A stretch of 19,549 nucleotides of DNA from Eubacterium sp. TM05-53 (GCF_003436425.1 NZ_QSPK01000045.1:1-19549); one strand, 5' to 3'. Shown: positions 1-8,124, counted from the stretch's first letter. Notes: generated from the letters alone by a model not told the origin. Translations and numbers: made by a program.

Positions 1-198
1 TAAATAGACACTATTAATGTCGAATATATCAACATGTCACCAAATTGCTAGTTAAGCCATAAGTTATTTAGGAAAGGGTTATATGTATTGGGTTGATACC
101 TGTTTATTTCTGTCTATAGAATAGTTTTAAAAACTTAAAAGAAGCTTAAAGAAATGATGAAAATATTTACAGTTTTATGAAAATTTGCAAATTCTTTC
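1..198. other. Intergenic stretch, nothing recognised
   Basis: AT-rich sequence with no credible reading frame or RNA family. A weak promoter-like pair can be drawn on the plus strand (TTGATA at 93-98 and TATAGA at 115-120, 16 bp apart), but no gene follows it directly. The true promoter for the transporter operon lies just downstream at 199-226. Confidence 0.4.
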
Positions 199-226
199 TT
201 GACACTATGTATATGACGAGTATAAT
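199..226 (+). promoter_or_regulatory. Promoter of the lysine-riboswitch / ABC transporter operon
   Basis: Consensus housekeeping promoter: TTGACA (199-204), a 16-bp spacer, then TATAAT (221-226). Transcription should start near 233, about 17 bases before the riboswitch basal helix. It is the closest match to consensus in the window, as expected where control is exerted after initiation by a riboswitch. Confidence 0.85.
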
Positions 227-247
227 AAGCACTATAAAGTAAATCGA

Positions 248-412
248 GTAAAGATAGAGGCAGCATTGCATCAGAGTAAAACATGGAGTTGGCAGACTGT
301 GAAGTGTTTGAAAGGTAACCAATGCCGAAAGAGATAAAATGGCAATTTTGTTTCTTGGGGTTATAAGGAATACTTATAACACTCCTTCGTCAGGAAGAGG
401 CGTTATCTTATA
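248..412 (+). ncRNA. Lysine riboswitch (L box)
   Basis: The leader shows the lysine-aptamer elements in order: the basal helix (AAGATA 251-256 with TATCTT 404-409), GAGGCAGC near 257-264, AGTAAAA near 275, GAAAGG near 310-315, GCCGAAAGAG at 324-333, a helix closed by TTTCTTGG at 351-358, a perfect hairpin GTTATAAG/CTTATAAC (360-367 with 373-380), and GTCAGGAAGAGGCGTTATC near the 3' end. A terminator follows at 432-460. A possible antiterminator pairs 409-415 with 432-438, sharing bases with the 3' arm of the basal helix. Lysine binding would then favour the terminator and switch off the transporter. The family call rests on motif order and was not scored against a covariance model. Confidence 0.87.
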
Positions 413-431
413 GTTAATGAGATTGTTTTTT

Positions 432-460
432 AGCTATGTGGTATGCCGCATAGCTTTTTT
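432..460 (+). terminator. Riboswitch-controlled intrinsic terminator
   Basis: AGCTATGTGG (432-441) and CCGCATAGCT (446-455) form a 10-bp stem with one G-T pair, loop TATG, followed by a T run to 460. It lies between the lysine aptamer and the first gene, where a conditional terminator belongs. Confidence 0.88.
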
Positions 461-495
461 CTATTCTTTGCCGATTAGAGAAGGAGAAAAGAAAT

Positions 496-1326
496 ATGAA
501 CTTTAAAAAATTAATGGCATCTGCCATGGTATGTGCTTTTGCACTAACAGGATGTGGATCAAACACAGCTACAACATCAGAAGATAAAGACACATTTGTA
601 GTAGGAATGGAATGTGGATATGCTCCATTTAACTGGCAAACATCTGAAAAAACAGATACTTCTGTAAAATTAGGAAAATCTGGATATGCGGATGGATATG
701 ATGTTCAAATCGCAAAAAAGATTGCGAAAAAATTAGGAAAAAAATTAGTTATTAAGAAAACTGCATGGGATGGATTGATTCCAGCTTTAGAGGGTGATGA
801 AATCGATGCGATTATCGCTGGTATGACTAAAGATAAAGATCGTGAAGAAGGGGCTGACTTTACAACTCCATATTATGATTCAAAGGGAATGATCATGATT
901 GTTCGTAAAGATAGTGAAGAAGCTGGATATACTGATATTCAACAATTTACAGGTAAAAATATTGTTGGTCAAAAATCAACAAACTATGATTCAGTCATTG
1001 ATCAAATCAAAGGTGTAAATCACGTAACACCAAAGGCTACTTATCCAGAAATGGTATTGGCTTTACAACAACACGAAGTGGATGGAATTACTGCTGAAAT
1101 GGCAGTTGCCAAAGGTGTTGTAGAAGCAAACCCTGACTTAACAGTCGTTCAATTTGCAGATGGACATGGTTTTGATTGTGATACAACTGTTTCAATCGCA
1201 TTAAAAGAAGGTTCTCGTGATTCTGAATTCTTCAAAAAAGTTCAAAAAGCATTAGATAGTATTAGTGATGAAGAACGTGAAGAAATGATGGAACATGCAG
1301 TAGAAAACCAACCAACAGAGGATTAA
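496..1326 (+). CDS. Amino-acid ABC transporter substrate-binding lipoprotein (probably lysine)
   Basis: 276-residue family 3 extracellular solute-binding protein. It begins with a lipoprotein signal: basic MNFKK, a hydrophobic stretch, then lipobox LTGC, so Cys20 should be lipidated and the protein tethered outside the membrane. The mature part has the features of polar amino-acid binding proteins: an opening strand with YAPFNW (about residues 43-48), GYDVQIAKKIAKKLG, WDGLIPALEGDEIDAIIAGM, and a two-lobe alternation. The site AAGGAG (481-486) sits 9 bases before the ATG. It is the first gene of an importer operon with the permease 2 bp downstream and the ATPase after that. The lysine riboswitch upstream is the basis for proposing lysine; the sequence itself does not fix the ligand, and arginine or another cationic amino acid remains possible. 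Confidence 0.92.
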   Translation: MNFKKLMASAMVCAFALTGCGSNTATTSEDKDTFVVGMECGYAPFNWQTSEKTDTSVKLGKSGYADGYDVQIAKKIAKKLGKKLVIKKTAWDGLIPALEGDEIDAIIAGMTKDKDREEGADFTTPYYDSKGMIMIVRKDSEEAGYTDIQQFTGKNIVGQKSTNYDSVIDQIKGVNHVTPKATYPEMVLALQQHEVDGITAEMAVAKGVVEANPDLTVVQFADGHGFDCDTTVSIALKEGSRDSEFFKKVQKALDSISDEEREEMMEHAVENQPTED

Positions 1327-1328
1327 TT

Positions 1329-2051
1329 ATGCGTATTGATTTTGCGAAAGCTTGGAACATATTTGTTCATAATCTACCTCTTTTCCAATATGGAATTGAG
1401 ATGACCTTGTTGTTCGCATTTGTTGGTACGTTTGCAGGATTTGTCGTCGGCTTATTAGTCGGCGGCATTCGTGCGATTGAAATCAACGAATATGATTCAA
1501 TGGGTATTAAAGTTTTAAAAAGAATAGGTAGAATCATTACGGGATTGTATATTTGGGTGTTCAGAGGTACACCAATGATGGTTCAAGCTATGTTTATTTA
1601 CTATTTAGGTAAACCTGTGATTGGATGGACTCCGATTACAGCAGGTTTGATTATTATTTCAATCAATACAGGCGCTTATATGGCTGAAATTATTCGTTCT
1701 GGAATTCAGTCTGTGGATAAAGGGCAAAATGAAGCTGCGATGTCTTTAGGTATGACAACGACGCAAACTTTGATGTATGTTGTATTTCCTCAGGCCATTA
1801 AAAATTCATTTCCTTCTATTGGAAACCAATTGATTGTAAATATTAAGGATAGTTCAATGTTGAATGTTATTACGGTAACGGAATTGTATTTCCAGACAAC
1901 ATCTGTAGCAGGAAGTAACTATCGTTATATTGAAACGTTTATGGTTTCAGCAGTTTTATATTTAGTTTTAACAACACTTGCTTCTTTCTTATTGAATTAT
2001 CTTGAAAAAAGAATGGATAGCGAAAGCAGTATGAAAGATTTCTGTAGCTAG
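1329..2051 (+). CDS. Amino-acid ABC transporter permease, HisM/GlnP type
   Basis: 240-residue inner-membrane permease of the polar amino-acid uptake family. About five hydrophobic segments are visible, starting with the first helix near residues 20-48. The cytoplasmic coupling loop is clear: residues 135-154 contain [20 protein letters not shown], the EAA motif that docks on the ATPase. RGTPMMVQ near residue 78 is also typical of this family. It starts 2 bp after the binding-protein stop and is followed after 10 bp by the ATPase, so one transcript is expected. There is a single permease gene, so the channel is probably a homodimer. Control should come from the lysine riboswitch at 248-412. 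Confidence 0.93.
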   Translation: MRIDFAKAWNIFVHNLPLFQYGIEMTLLFAFVGTFAGFVVGLLVGGIRAIEINEYDSMGIKVLKRIGRIITGLYIWVFRGTPMMVQAMFIYYLGKPVIGWTPITAGLIIISINTGAYMAEIIRSGIQSVDKGQNEAAMSLGMTTTQTLMYVVFPQAIKNSFPSIGNQLIVNIKDSSMLNVITVTELYFQTTSVAGSNYRYIETFMVSAVLYLVLTTLASFLLNYLEKRMDSESSMKDFCS

Positions 2052-2061
2052 GAGGATATTT

Positions 2062-2799
2062 ATGGAAACAATTATTCAAATTCGACATCTCCAGAAACAT
2101 TTTGGAAATCTTAAAGTATTAAATGATGTAGATTTCGACATTCATAAAGGAGAAGTGGTTACGATTATTGGATCGAGTGGATCTGGTAAGAGTACGATGT
2201 TAAGATGTGTAAACCTATTAGAAAGAATGGATGGAGGCCATGTTCTATATCATGGTAAAGACATTCTAAGTGGTCAAATGGATGTCAATGAATATCGTTC
2301 AAAGGTTGGAATGGTGTTCCAAAGTTTTAATTTATTTAATAATTTGACTGTTTTAGAAAACTGCATGTTAGGTCAGATTCGTGTTTTAAAGAAATCAAAA
2401 GAAGAAGCGAAGGCTACAGCTTTAAAATTCTTAGATGAAGTAGGAATGAAAGAATTTGCGAATAAGCCAAGCACTAAACTTTCAGGTGGACAAAAGCAAC
2501 GTGTTGCGATTGCTCGTGCCTTGTGTATGGATCCAGAAGTGCTACTATTTGATGAACCAACAAGTGCATTAGACCCAGAAATGGTTGGTGATGTTTTGGA
2601 TGTCATGAAAAAGTTAGCTGATGAAGGTTTGACTATGGTTATCGTTACACATGAAATGCAGTTTGCCAGAGAAGTCAGTGATCGTGTTATTTTTATGGAT
2701 AAAGGTGTCATTGCAGAACAGGGTAGCCCAGAACAGTTGTTCGAGCATCCTCAACAAGAAAGAACACAACAATTTTTAGCTCGTTATCAAAGCCGTTAA
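2062..2799 (+). CDS. Amino-acid ABC transporter ATP-binding protein, GlnQ/HisP type
   Basis: 245-residue ATPase subunit that energises the importer. All nucleotide-binding motifs are present: Walker [10 protein letters not shown] (residues 37-45), a Q loop in [10 protein letters not shown], signature LSGGQ (140-144), Walker B VLLFDEP with catalytic DE at 164-165, D loop SALDPE, and the switch His in VTHEM. Length and sequence fit the polar amino-acid family. An AGGAGG site (2051-2056) precedes the ATG by about 5 bases and touches the permease stop. The stop codon lies in the loop of the operon terminator. Nothing is missing or truncated. Confidence 0.95.
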   Translation: METIIQIRHLQKHFGNLKVLNDVDFDIHKGEVVTIIGSSGSGKSTMLRCVNLLERMDGGHVLYHGKDILSGQMDVNEYRSKVGMVFQSFNLFNNLTVLENCMLGQIRVLKKSKEEAKATALKFLDEVGMKEFANKPSTKLSGGQKQRVAIARALCMDPEVLLFDEPTSALDPEMVGDVLDVMKKLADEGLTMVIVTHEMQFAREVSDRVIFMDKGVIAEQGSPEQLFEHPQQERTQQFLARYQSR

Positions 2800-2810
2800 G
2801 CGGCTTTTTC
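2789..2810 (+). terminator. Intrinsic terminator of the transporter operon, overlapping the ATPase stop codon
   Basis: AAAGCCG (2789-2795) pairs with CGGCTTT (2801-2807), loop TTAAG, then T residues. The TAA stop of the ATPase gene (2797-2799) lies in the loop, so the last codons form the 5' arm. Confidence 0.85.
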
Positions 2811-2846
2811 TTTTTGTGAAAAAATTCATTTGTTGAGACGAGTTCA

Positions 2847-2875
2847 TTGAAAAAAGGCCTAGTTAGTGTTATATT
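2847..2875 (+). promoter_or_regulatory. gpmI promoter with extended -10
   Basis: TTGAAA (2847-2852), 17-bp spacer, TATATT (2870-2875), with TG at 2867-2868 giving an extended -10. Predicted start near 2882, about 20 bases before the gpmI ATG. Confidence 0.75.
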
Positions 2876-2902
2876 ATTATCGATTAATGGAGGAAAAATA
2901 CA

Positions 2903-4441
2903 ATGGAAAAAAGACCAGTAATTTTGGTTGTTATGGACGGTATTGGTATTCGTGAAGATAAGAAGAACAATGCTGTTGCATTAGCCAACAAACCAACACT
3001 TGATAAATTGTGGGCAGAATGTCCACATACACAACTTCGTGCTCATGGACTAGCAGTAGGACTTCCTACAGATTCAGATATGGGTAACTCAGAGGTTGGA
3101 CACAATGCTTTAGGTTGTGGACAAATTTATTCTCAAGGAGCTAAATTAGTTAACGAAAATATTGAGTCTGGAGAAATCTTCAATTCTAAAACTTGGAAGG
3201 ATTTAGCTGAAAATGCAAAAGGAAATAAAATGCATTTCATTGGTCTTTTAAGTGATGGAAACGTACACTCTAATATTTCTCACTTAAAGGCTTTGATTAA
3301 AGAATCTAAAAATGAAGGTATTAAGGAAGTTCGTGTTCATGCATTACTTGATGGACGTGATGTTCCTGCAACTTCAGCTTTAGAATATGTAAATGATATT
3401 GAATCATTTATGGCAGAATTAAATGATGACAATTTCCACGCATGCATCGCTAGTGGTGGTGGACGTATGCAAATCACAATGGACCGTTATGAAGCTGACT
3501 GGTCTATGGTTGAGCGTGGATGGAAAATTCACGTAATGGGTGAAGGAAGACAATTTGCTTCAACTACAGAAGCTATTGAAACGTATCGTAAAGAATTAAA
3601 TGTTGTTGACCAAGATCTTCCAGGATTTGTTATTGCGAAAGATGGTGCTCCAGTTGGAACTATCGATGATGGAGATAGCGTTGTATTGTTCAACTTCCGT
3701 GGTGACCGTGCTCAAGAAATCTCTTTAGCATTTGATGGAGATGCTTCATTTGATAAATTTGATCGTGTTAAAGTTCCAAATGTTAAATTTGCAGGTATGT
3801 TACAATATGATGCAGACCTACAAATTCCAAAGAACTATTTGACGGAACCACCAAAAATTAAATATACATTAACTGAAGAATTGTGTAAACATGGTATTCG
3901 TGAATATGCAATCAGTGAAACGCAAAAATATGGACACGTTACATATTTCTGGAATGGTAACCGTTCAGAAAAATTTGATGAGTCTTTAGAAACTTATGTT
4001 GAAATCCCAAGTGATGTAGTTCCATTTGAACAAAGACCTTGGATGAAGGCTGCTGAAATCACTGATAAATTGTGTGAAGCAATCGAAAGTGGAAACTATG
4101 ATTTCATTCGTACAAACTATCCAAACGGTGACATGGTAGGACACACTGGAAGTTTACCAGCAACTATCATTGGTGTTGAATCTGTTGACTTAGAACTTGC
4201 ACGTGTTATTGAATCTGTAAATAAAGTAAATGGTATCTTATTAGTTACTGCAGACCACGGTAATGCGGATGATGAAAGCAAGACTAGCCATACATTAGCA
4301 CCAGTTCCATTCATCGTATACAATGCTGAATGTGAATTAAAAGAAGGCGAAGATTTAGGTTTATCTAACGTTGCAGCTACAGTTTGTGATTTCTTAGGAT
4401 TAGAACCAAACGAACACTGGAACCCATCTTTAAAAAAATAA
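2903..4441 (+). CDS. gpmI: 2,3-bisphosphoglycerate-independent phosphoglycerate mutase
   Basis: 512 residues, the normal length for this cytosolic Mn-dependent enzyme that interconverts 3- and 2-phosphoglycerate in glycolysis and gluconeogenesis. It belongs to the alkaline phosphatase superfamily. Visible active-site elements are metal ligand Asp12 in VVMDG, the phosphorylated serine Ser63 in MGNSEVGHNALG, DGRDVPATSA and RGDRAQEISLAF of the phosphotransferase insertion, and the C-terminal metal-binding runs NYPNGDMVGHTG, TADHGNADDE and SHTLAPVPF. GGAGG (2889-2893) is 9 bases before the ATG. The gene stands alone between its own promoter and terminator, not in the gap-pgk-tpi-pgm-eno cluster common in Bacillota. 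The usual tryptophan after the first DG is isoleucine here (MDGIGIRED), a mild variation. Confidence 0.97.
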   Translation: MEKRPVILVVMDGIGIREDKKNNAVALANKPTLDKLWAECPHTQLRAHGLAVGLPTDSDMGNSEVGHNALGCGQIYSQGAKLVNENIESGEIFNSKTWKDLAENAKGNKMHFIGLLSDGNVHSNISHLKALIKESKNEGIKEVRVHALLDGRDVPATSALEYVNDIESFMAELNDDNFHACIASGGGRMQITMDRYEADWSMVERGWKIHVMGEGRQFASTTEAIETYRKELNVVDQDLPGFVIAKDGAPVGTIDDGDSVVLFNFRGDRAQEISLAFDGDASFDKFDRVKVPNVKFAGMLQYDADLQIPKNYLTEPPKIKYTLTEELCKHGIREYAISETQKYGHVTYFWNGNRSEKFDESLETYVEIPSDVVPFEQRPWMKAAEITDKLCEAIESGNYDFIRTNYPNGDMVGHTGSLPATIIGVESVDLELARVIESVNKVNGILLVTADHGNADDESKTSHTLAPVPFIVYNAECELKEGEDLGLSNVAATVCDFLGLEPNEHWNPSLKK

Positions 4442-4451
4442 TTTAGATTGT

Positions 4452-4486
4452 AAGGAGTAATGTTAAAAAAACTTTACTCCTTTTTT
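4452..4486 (+). terminator. gpmI terminator
   Basis: AAGGAGTAA (4452-4460) pairs with TTACTCCTT (4474-4482) across a 13-base A-rich loop, followed by a T run (4481-4486). Confidence 0.85.
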
Positions 4487-4497
4487 ATTTGCTTTCA

Positions 4498-4506
4498 TGA
4501 TAAAAT
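4498..4506 (+). promoter_or_regulatory. Possible extended -10 promoter for the two-component operon
   Basis: TGATAAAAT (4498-4506) reads as TGn plus a -10 hexamer TAAAAT. No clear -35 lies 17 bp upstream because that position is inside the gpmI terminator. Start would be near 4513, 17 bases before the regulator ATG. Confidence 0.5.
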
Positions 4507-4529
4507 GACAAAAAAAGAGGGTTGATTTT

Positions 4530-5216
4530 ATGGAACGAGTTTTAATTGTTGAAGACGATGAAAATATTCGTCAATTACTAAAATTAACATTAGCTAGTTT
4601 TAATTATGAACTAGTTGATTTTGAAAATGGAAAAGATGCATATGATTATCTACAAAACAATAAAGTAGACCTAGCCATATTAGATTTGATGTTACCAGGC
4701 ATGAATGGATATGATATATTAAAATTTATTCGTTCAAAGGCAACACTTAAAGATTTACCTGTTATTATCTTAAGTGCAAAAGATAAAGAACTTGATAAAA
4801 TCATGGGACTTGATTTAGGAGCTGACGATTATTTGACAAAGCCATTTAGTGTATTAGAGCTTGCTGCTCGTATTCGATCACTTCTAAGAAGAAGTAAAAA
4901 GGATGAACGAATGATTCAAGTGCATGGATTGTGCATTGATTTAGATAAAAGAACGGTGACAATTCATGAAGAACCTGTAGAATTAACATTCAAAGAATTT
5001 GAATTGTTGAAGTATTTAGCTAAAAATGAAGGTAGAGCTGTATCACGAGAAGAATTGATCAATCAAATTTGGGGATATGATTTTATTGGAGAAAGCAGAA
5101 CATTGGATGTACATATTAACTCGTTGCGTAAGAAAATGGGGAATGAATATGCACACTGGATTCAGTCTGTAAGACAGGTTGGATATCGTTTTGTTGCTGA
5201 GGATAACGATGCATAA
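4530..5216 (+). CDS. OmpR/PhoB-family response regulator
   Basis: 228 residues. The receiver domain (about 1-118) has the acidic pocket Glu8-Asp9-Asp10, phospho-acceptor Asp52 in LAILDLMLPGMNGYD, switch Ser82 and Lys104 in DDYLTKPF. A winged-helix DNA-binding domain follows (about 130-225), with ELTFKEFELLKYLA, the recognition-helix region SRTLDVHINSLRKKMG and the wing VRQVGYRF. It should bind direct repeats when phosphorylated by the kinase encoded next, whose start overlaps this gene's last 8 bases. A GAGGG site sits about 8 bases before the ATG. The sequence is closest in style to the PhoP/PhoB group, but I cannot assign the signal or the regulon. Confidence 0.93.
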   Translation: MERVLIVEDDENIRQLLKLTLASFNYELVDFENGKDAYDYLQNNKVDLAILDLMLPGMNGYDILKFIRSKATLKDLPVIILSAKDKELDKIMGLDLGADDYLTKPFSVLELAARIRSLLRRSKKDERMIQVHGLCIDLDKRTVTIHEEPVELTFKEFELLKYLAKNEGRAVSREELINQIWGYDFIGESRTLDVHINSLRKKMGNEYAHWIQSVRQVGYRFVAEDNDA

Positions 5217-6603
5217 GAAGATTGTCCATTCATTTTTAATAACTTTTTTGATCACATTTATCTTAGGTTTTGGTTTACTTTATGTAAGCTTATATAAAGC
5301 GTCCATATCACAGGATCGACAATATTTAATGAATACAGTTAAATTGGTGAAAAACTTAGAAATCGATGATTTAAATACGACTCGTTTGGGTGATACTTTT
5401 AAATCGGAAGATATTCGTATCACAATTATTAAGCGAAACGGAAAAGTTTTATATGATAACTATAAAAATAGAATTCGTGAAAAACATCTGCAGCGTGAAG
5501 AAGTAAAACAAGCCATTGCCCAAGGTACAGGCACATGCATTCGTCATTCAGATACAATGCAACGTTCTTATTTATATGTAGCTGATTATGAGGAAGATAA
5601 TCAAACAATTGTTCGTTTAGCTATGCCATTTGATGGGTTGAGCCAATCTATTTCGATATTATTAGCACCATTTTTATTTAGTATTGCCGTATCTTTTATG
5701 GTGGTATTTATTTTGTCTAAAAAGATGGCCAATGAAATTGTAGAACCGTTTCAAGATATCACAAATACAATTAATTCAACAGATATTTCAAAAGAAGTGC
5801 TATCGTTTCATAAATATAATTATCCCGAACTTTATGGAATCACAGATGCATTGACGAATATGTCCGAAGAAAATAAAAAGTATTTGGAAAGACTGGAAAA
5901 AGAAAAAAAGGTTCGTCAGGAATTTTTCAGTAATGCGAGTCATGAATTAAAAACACCATTGACTTCCATTCGTGGATATACTGAGTTGATTCGTTCACAT
6001 ACGATTCAAGATAGTAATCAAATTGATACGTGTTTGGATTGTGTCTTAAAAGAAAGTGATCATATGACACAGTTGATCAATGATATTTTAACGATTTCTA
6101 AATTAGAAACTGAAGAGATGCAAGTCACTTATTCGCATATCCAAGTAAAAAAATTGTTGGATTCAGTTGTGGAGACTTTAAAGCCACAAATTGAGGCTAT
6201 GCATTTAAATGTTTATGTGAATGCGACAGAGTTTACAGTTTTTGCGAGTTTAGATCATATTAAAGGTATCTTCTATAATTTAATTTCGAACGCAATTAAG
6301 TACAATAAACAAAACGGACGAATAGATGTTGTTCTTAAGAGAAATCAAAAGAATATGTATTTTAGTGTGGAAGATACAGGTGTGGGAATTGCGCAAGAAG
6401 ATCAGAGTCGAATCTTTCAAAGATTTTATCGTGTGGATAAACAACGCTCAAAAACAATTCCAGGTACAGGTTTAGGTTTGTCGATTGTAAAACATGTTGT
6501 CTATTATTATCAAGGCAAAATTCATTTAACTTCAAAGGAAGATGTGGGAACTAAAATCACAGTTGAATTGCCTATTATTGTAAAAGAAAACCCGGAGAAT
6601 TAG
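5209..6603 (+). CDS. Membrane sensor histidine kinase, PhoR-like
   Basis: 464 residues from ATG 5209, chosen because GAGG (5199-5202) lies 6 bases upstream and the ATG overlaps the regulator stop (ATGCATAA). A TTG 30 bases earlier is possible but lacks as good a site. Layout: first membrane helix about residues 8-29, an extracellular sensor region of about 120 residues, second helix about 149-172, a linker with coiled-coil character, the phospho-acceptor helix with His245 in SNASHELKTPLTSIRGY, then the ATPase domain with N box NLISNAIKYN, G1 DTGVGIA, F box FQRFYRVDK and G2 GTGLGLSIV. No PAS domain is evident. It is cotranscribed with, and should phosphorylate, the response regulator. Its stop lies in the loop of a bidirectional terminator. 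Confidence 0.92.
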   Translation: MHKKIVHSFLITFLITFILGFGLLYVSLYKASISQDRQYLMNTVKLVKNLEIDDLNTTRLGDTFKSEDIRITIIKRNGKVLYDNYKNRIREKHLQREEVKQAIAQGTGTCIRHSDTMQRSYLYVADYEEDNQTIVRLAMPFDGLSQSISILLAPFLFSIAVSFMVVFILSKKMANEIVEPFQDITNTINSTDISKEVLSFHKYNYPELYGITDALTNMSEENKKYLERLEKEKKVRQEFFSNASHELKTPLTSIRGYTELIRSHTIQDSNQIDTCLDCVLKESDHMTQLINDILTISKLETEEMQVTYSHIQVKKLLDSVVETLKPQIEAMHLNVYVNATEFTVFASLDHIKGIFYNLISNAIKYNKQNGRIDVVLKRNQKNMYFSVEDTGVGIAQEDQSRIFQRFYRVDKQRSKTIPGTGLGLSIVKHVVYYYQGKIHLTSKEDVGTKITVELPIIVKENPEN

Positions 6604-6616
6604 TCTCTGGGTTTTT
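6587..6616. terminator. Bidirectional terminator shared by convergent genes
   Basis: A 12-bp stem with one G-T pair: AAAACCCGGAGA (6587-6598) and TCTCTGGGTTTT (6604-6615), loop ATTAG. T runs flank it on the plus side, and the upstream A run serves the minus strand. Both stop codons fall in the five-base loop: TAG of the kinase (6601-6603) and, on the minus strand, TAA read from TTA at 6600-6602. Confidence 0.88.
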
Positions 6617-7652
6617 GTGCATATTCTTGTTTTGATTGTAAAACACGGATTGCGAATACAAATAGAATAACCAATCGAATGAAATCTAGAATCACAAAGA
6701 AGATAAATACACGAAGTGAATATTCTTGTGATTTATAGTAGTTCATAAAGGTTGGTAAATAAACTAAAATACGAATAAATTCGCCTATCATACAACATGC
6801 GATAATCTTCTTTGTCGCCTTTTGATTGTAGTACATATAGAATAATGGAATGGTCCAAATAAAAGCAGTAAAAATACACAACATAAAGATGTCTTTTGTT
6901 GCAAATACTTTTTGCATATCCAAACTTGCGAATAGATTTGAAAAGATTTGGATTAGAATTGGAAATAAAATTAATTCACCATAAATAATAATGCCTAAAC
7001 GAACGGATAGTTGGGGCAAAGTCATAGGAGCTTTTTCTACTACATATTCATCTTCTTCATCTTGTTCAGTATGTTCGAATTTATTTTCGTATCTGTCTTT
7101 GATTTTTTCATAATCTACATTCTTTGTTTGTTTAGCTACCCAATCATCGTCTTCATCGTCCAATTCGATTGTGTGATCAAAATAAATCTTACACCAACGA
7201 TTATTTCTTAAGTAGCCACCAATCTGGCAAAGCACAATGGTTTTTAATAGCATACAAGCAACAAGTACAAAGAATGGTAATATGGTTGTAAGGTTTGACA
7301 ACAATAGTTTGATTGGAAAGTATATAAGCAAAAAACTAATCGCAATATCTATCCAATATAGAATGCGGAACCATTTTTTACCAGTTGAAAGAAGAATAAA
7401 GGTGATGCCATATAAAAGAATCTGTCCGGTTCCTAATTTGATCAACATAGAGCGAAAAGCTGTATCATCTACTTTCAAGAATTCCATGCTTGAGAAAAGG
7501 TATGCCATGGCTAAAAAATAAACGCAAAGTACAAAAAAATAAAGAATAAGATGTATAGTGATTTTATGTTTTGATTTTTGGTATAGGATTAGGTTTTCTT
7601 CTTGTTTAGAATACATATATGACCTACTTTCTATCGGAAATGATTGATTCAT
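6600..7652 (-). CDS. Polytopic membrane protein of unknown function
   Basis: 350 residues with about eight predicted membrane helices: the first four within residues 30-150, the last four from about 215 to the end. Between them lies a soluble, strongly acidic linker (residues about 160-205) with ELDDEDDDW and EQDEEDEYVVEK. I do not recognise the family and no catalytic motif stands out. The start is uncertain. The ATG at 7652 has only AAGAGA two bases away, whereas codon 13 (ATG at 7616) has AGTAGG upstream at a better spacing, so the real protein may be 338 residues. The gene converges on the histidine kinase and shares its terminator. A link to that system is possible from position but not shown. 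Confidence 0.7.
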   Translation of the reverse strand: MNQSFPIESRSYMYSKQEENLILYQKSKHKITIHLILYFFVLCVYFLAMAYLFSSMEFLKVDDTAFRSMLIKLGTGQILLYGITFILLSTGKKWFRILYWIDIAISFLLIYFPIKLLLSNLTTILPFFVLVACMLLKTIVLCQIGGYLRNNRWCKIYFDHTIELDDEDDDWVAKQTKNVDYEKIKDRYENKFEHTEQDEEDEYVVEKAPMTLPQLSVRLGIIIYGELILFPILIQIFSNLFASLDMQKVFATKDIFMLCIFTAFIWTIPLFYMYYNQKATKKIIACCMIGEFIRILVYLPTFMNYYKSQEYSLRVFIFFVILDFIRLVILFVFAIRVLQSKQEYAQKPRD

Positions 7653-7699
7653 TTCTCTTAATACATTCTATCATAGAACGTGGAAACTAATAAAATACA

Positions 7700-7728
7700 T
7701 TGTCAATATTTTAACAATGGATTAATAT
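7700..7728 (+). promoter_or_regulatory. Possible promoter of the thioesterase gene
   Basis: TTGTCA (7700-7705), 17-bp spacer, TAATAT (7723-7728). The predicted start, near 7735, would fall inside the Shine-Dalgarno run AAAGGAGGG (7732-7740), so the exact -10 is uncertain. Confidence 0.45.
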
Positions 7729-7749
7729 ATCAAAGGAGGGATAACGAAC

Positions 7750-8118
7750 ATGGAATTAAAAACAATTCGAATTCAACGTATGGTTGAACAACAAAATTTA
7801 GCTTCTGTTATGAAGAGTGGATCATTGGATGTTTTAGCTACACCACAAATGATTGCGTGGATGGAAGAGGCTGCATGTCTATGCCTAGAATTAGAAGAAG
7901 GCAAGACAAGTGTTGGCATCAGTATGAATGTGTCTCATGATATGGCAAGTCCATTAGGGGCAACAATCACAATTGAAGCTAAGATGGTCAATGTGGAAGG
8001 TCGCAAAATTGATTATGAAGTACAAGCATTTCAAGATGGTAAATCAATTGGAAAAGGTGTACATAGTCGTTTTGTGGTTGATGCACAAAAATTCATCGAT
8101 AAAACATACAAGAAATAA
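7750..8118 (+). CDS. FlK-like hotdog-fold thioesterase
   Basis: 122-residue single-domain protein resembling the fluoroacetyl-CoA thioesterase (FlK) family. These small cytosolic hotdog enzymes hydrolyse acyl-CoA. The family pattern is clear: LATPQMIAWMEEAA (residues 29-42), a central TSVGISMNVSHDMASPLGATITIEAKM, then FQDGKSIGKGVHSRFVVD. The FlK catalytic trio has plausible equivalents: Thr31, Glu39 (eight residues later, as in FlK) and His63. The real substrate is unknown. Homologues are common in anaerobes that never meet fluoroacetate, so a housekeeping acyl-CoA clean-up role is more likely. AAAGGAGGG (7732-7740) precedes the ATG by 9 bases. The gene is monocistronic, with a terminator just after its stop. 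Confidence 0.82.
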   Translation: MELKTIRIQRMVEQQNLASVMKSGSLDVLATPQMIAWMEEAACLCLELEEGKTSVGISMNVSHDMASPLGATITIEAKMVNVEGRKIDYEVQAFQDGKSIGKGVHSRFVVDAQKFIDKTYKK

Positions 8119-8124
8119 GAAAAG

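Noticed and set aside
92..105. GTTGATACCTGTTT occurs identically at 92-105 and 18142-18155, both next to promoter-like pairs
   Set aside because: A single 14-base repeat is close to chance expectation in 20 kb of AT-rich sequence, and the second copy is explained as a terminator arm.
2373..2711. 112-codon open frame on the minus strand inside the ABC ATPase gene
   Set aside because: A shadow of the conserved ATPase reading frame, with no ribosome-binding site or family features.
7701..7706. Consensus TTGACA on the minus strand upstream of the unknown membrane protein
   Set aside because: No -10 lies 16-18 bases away; the same bases serve better as the plus-strand -35 TTGTCA.
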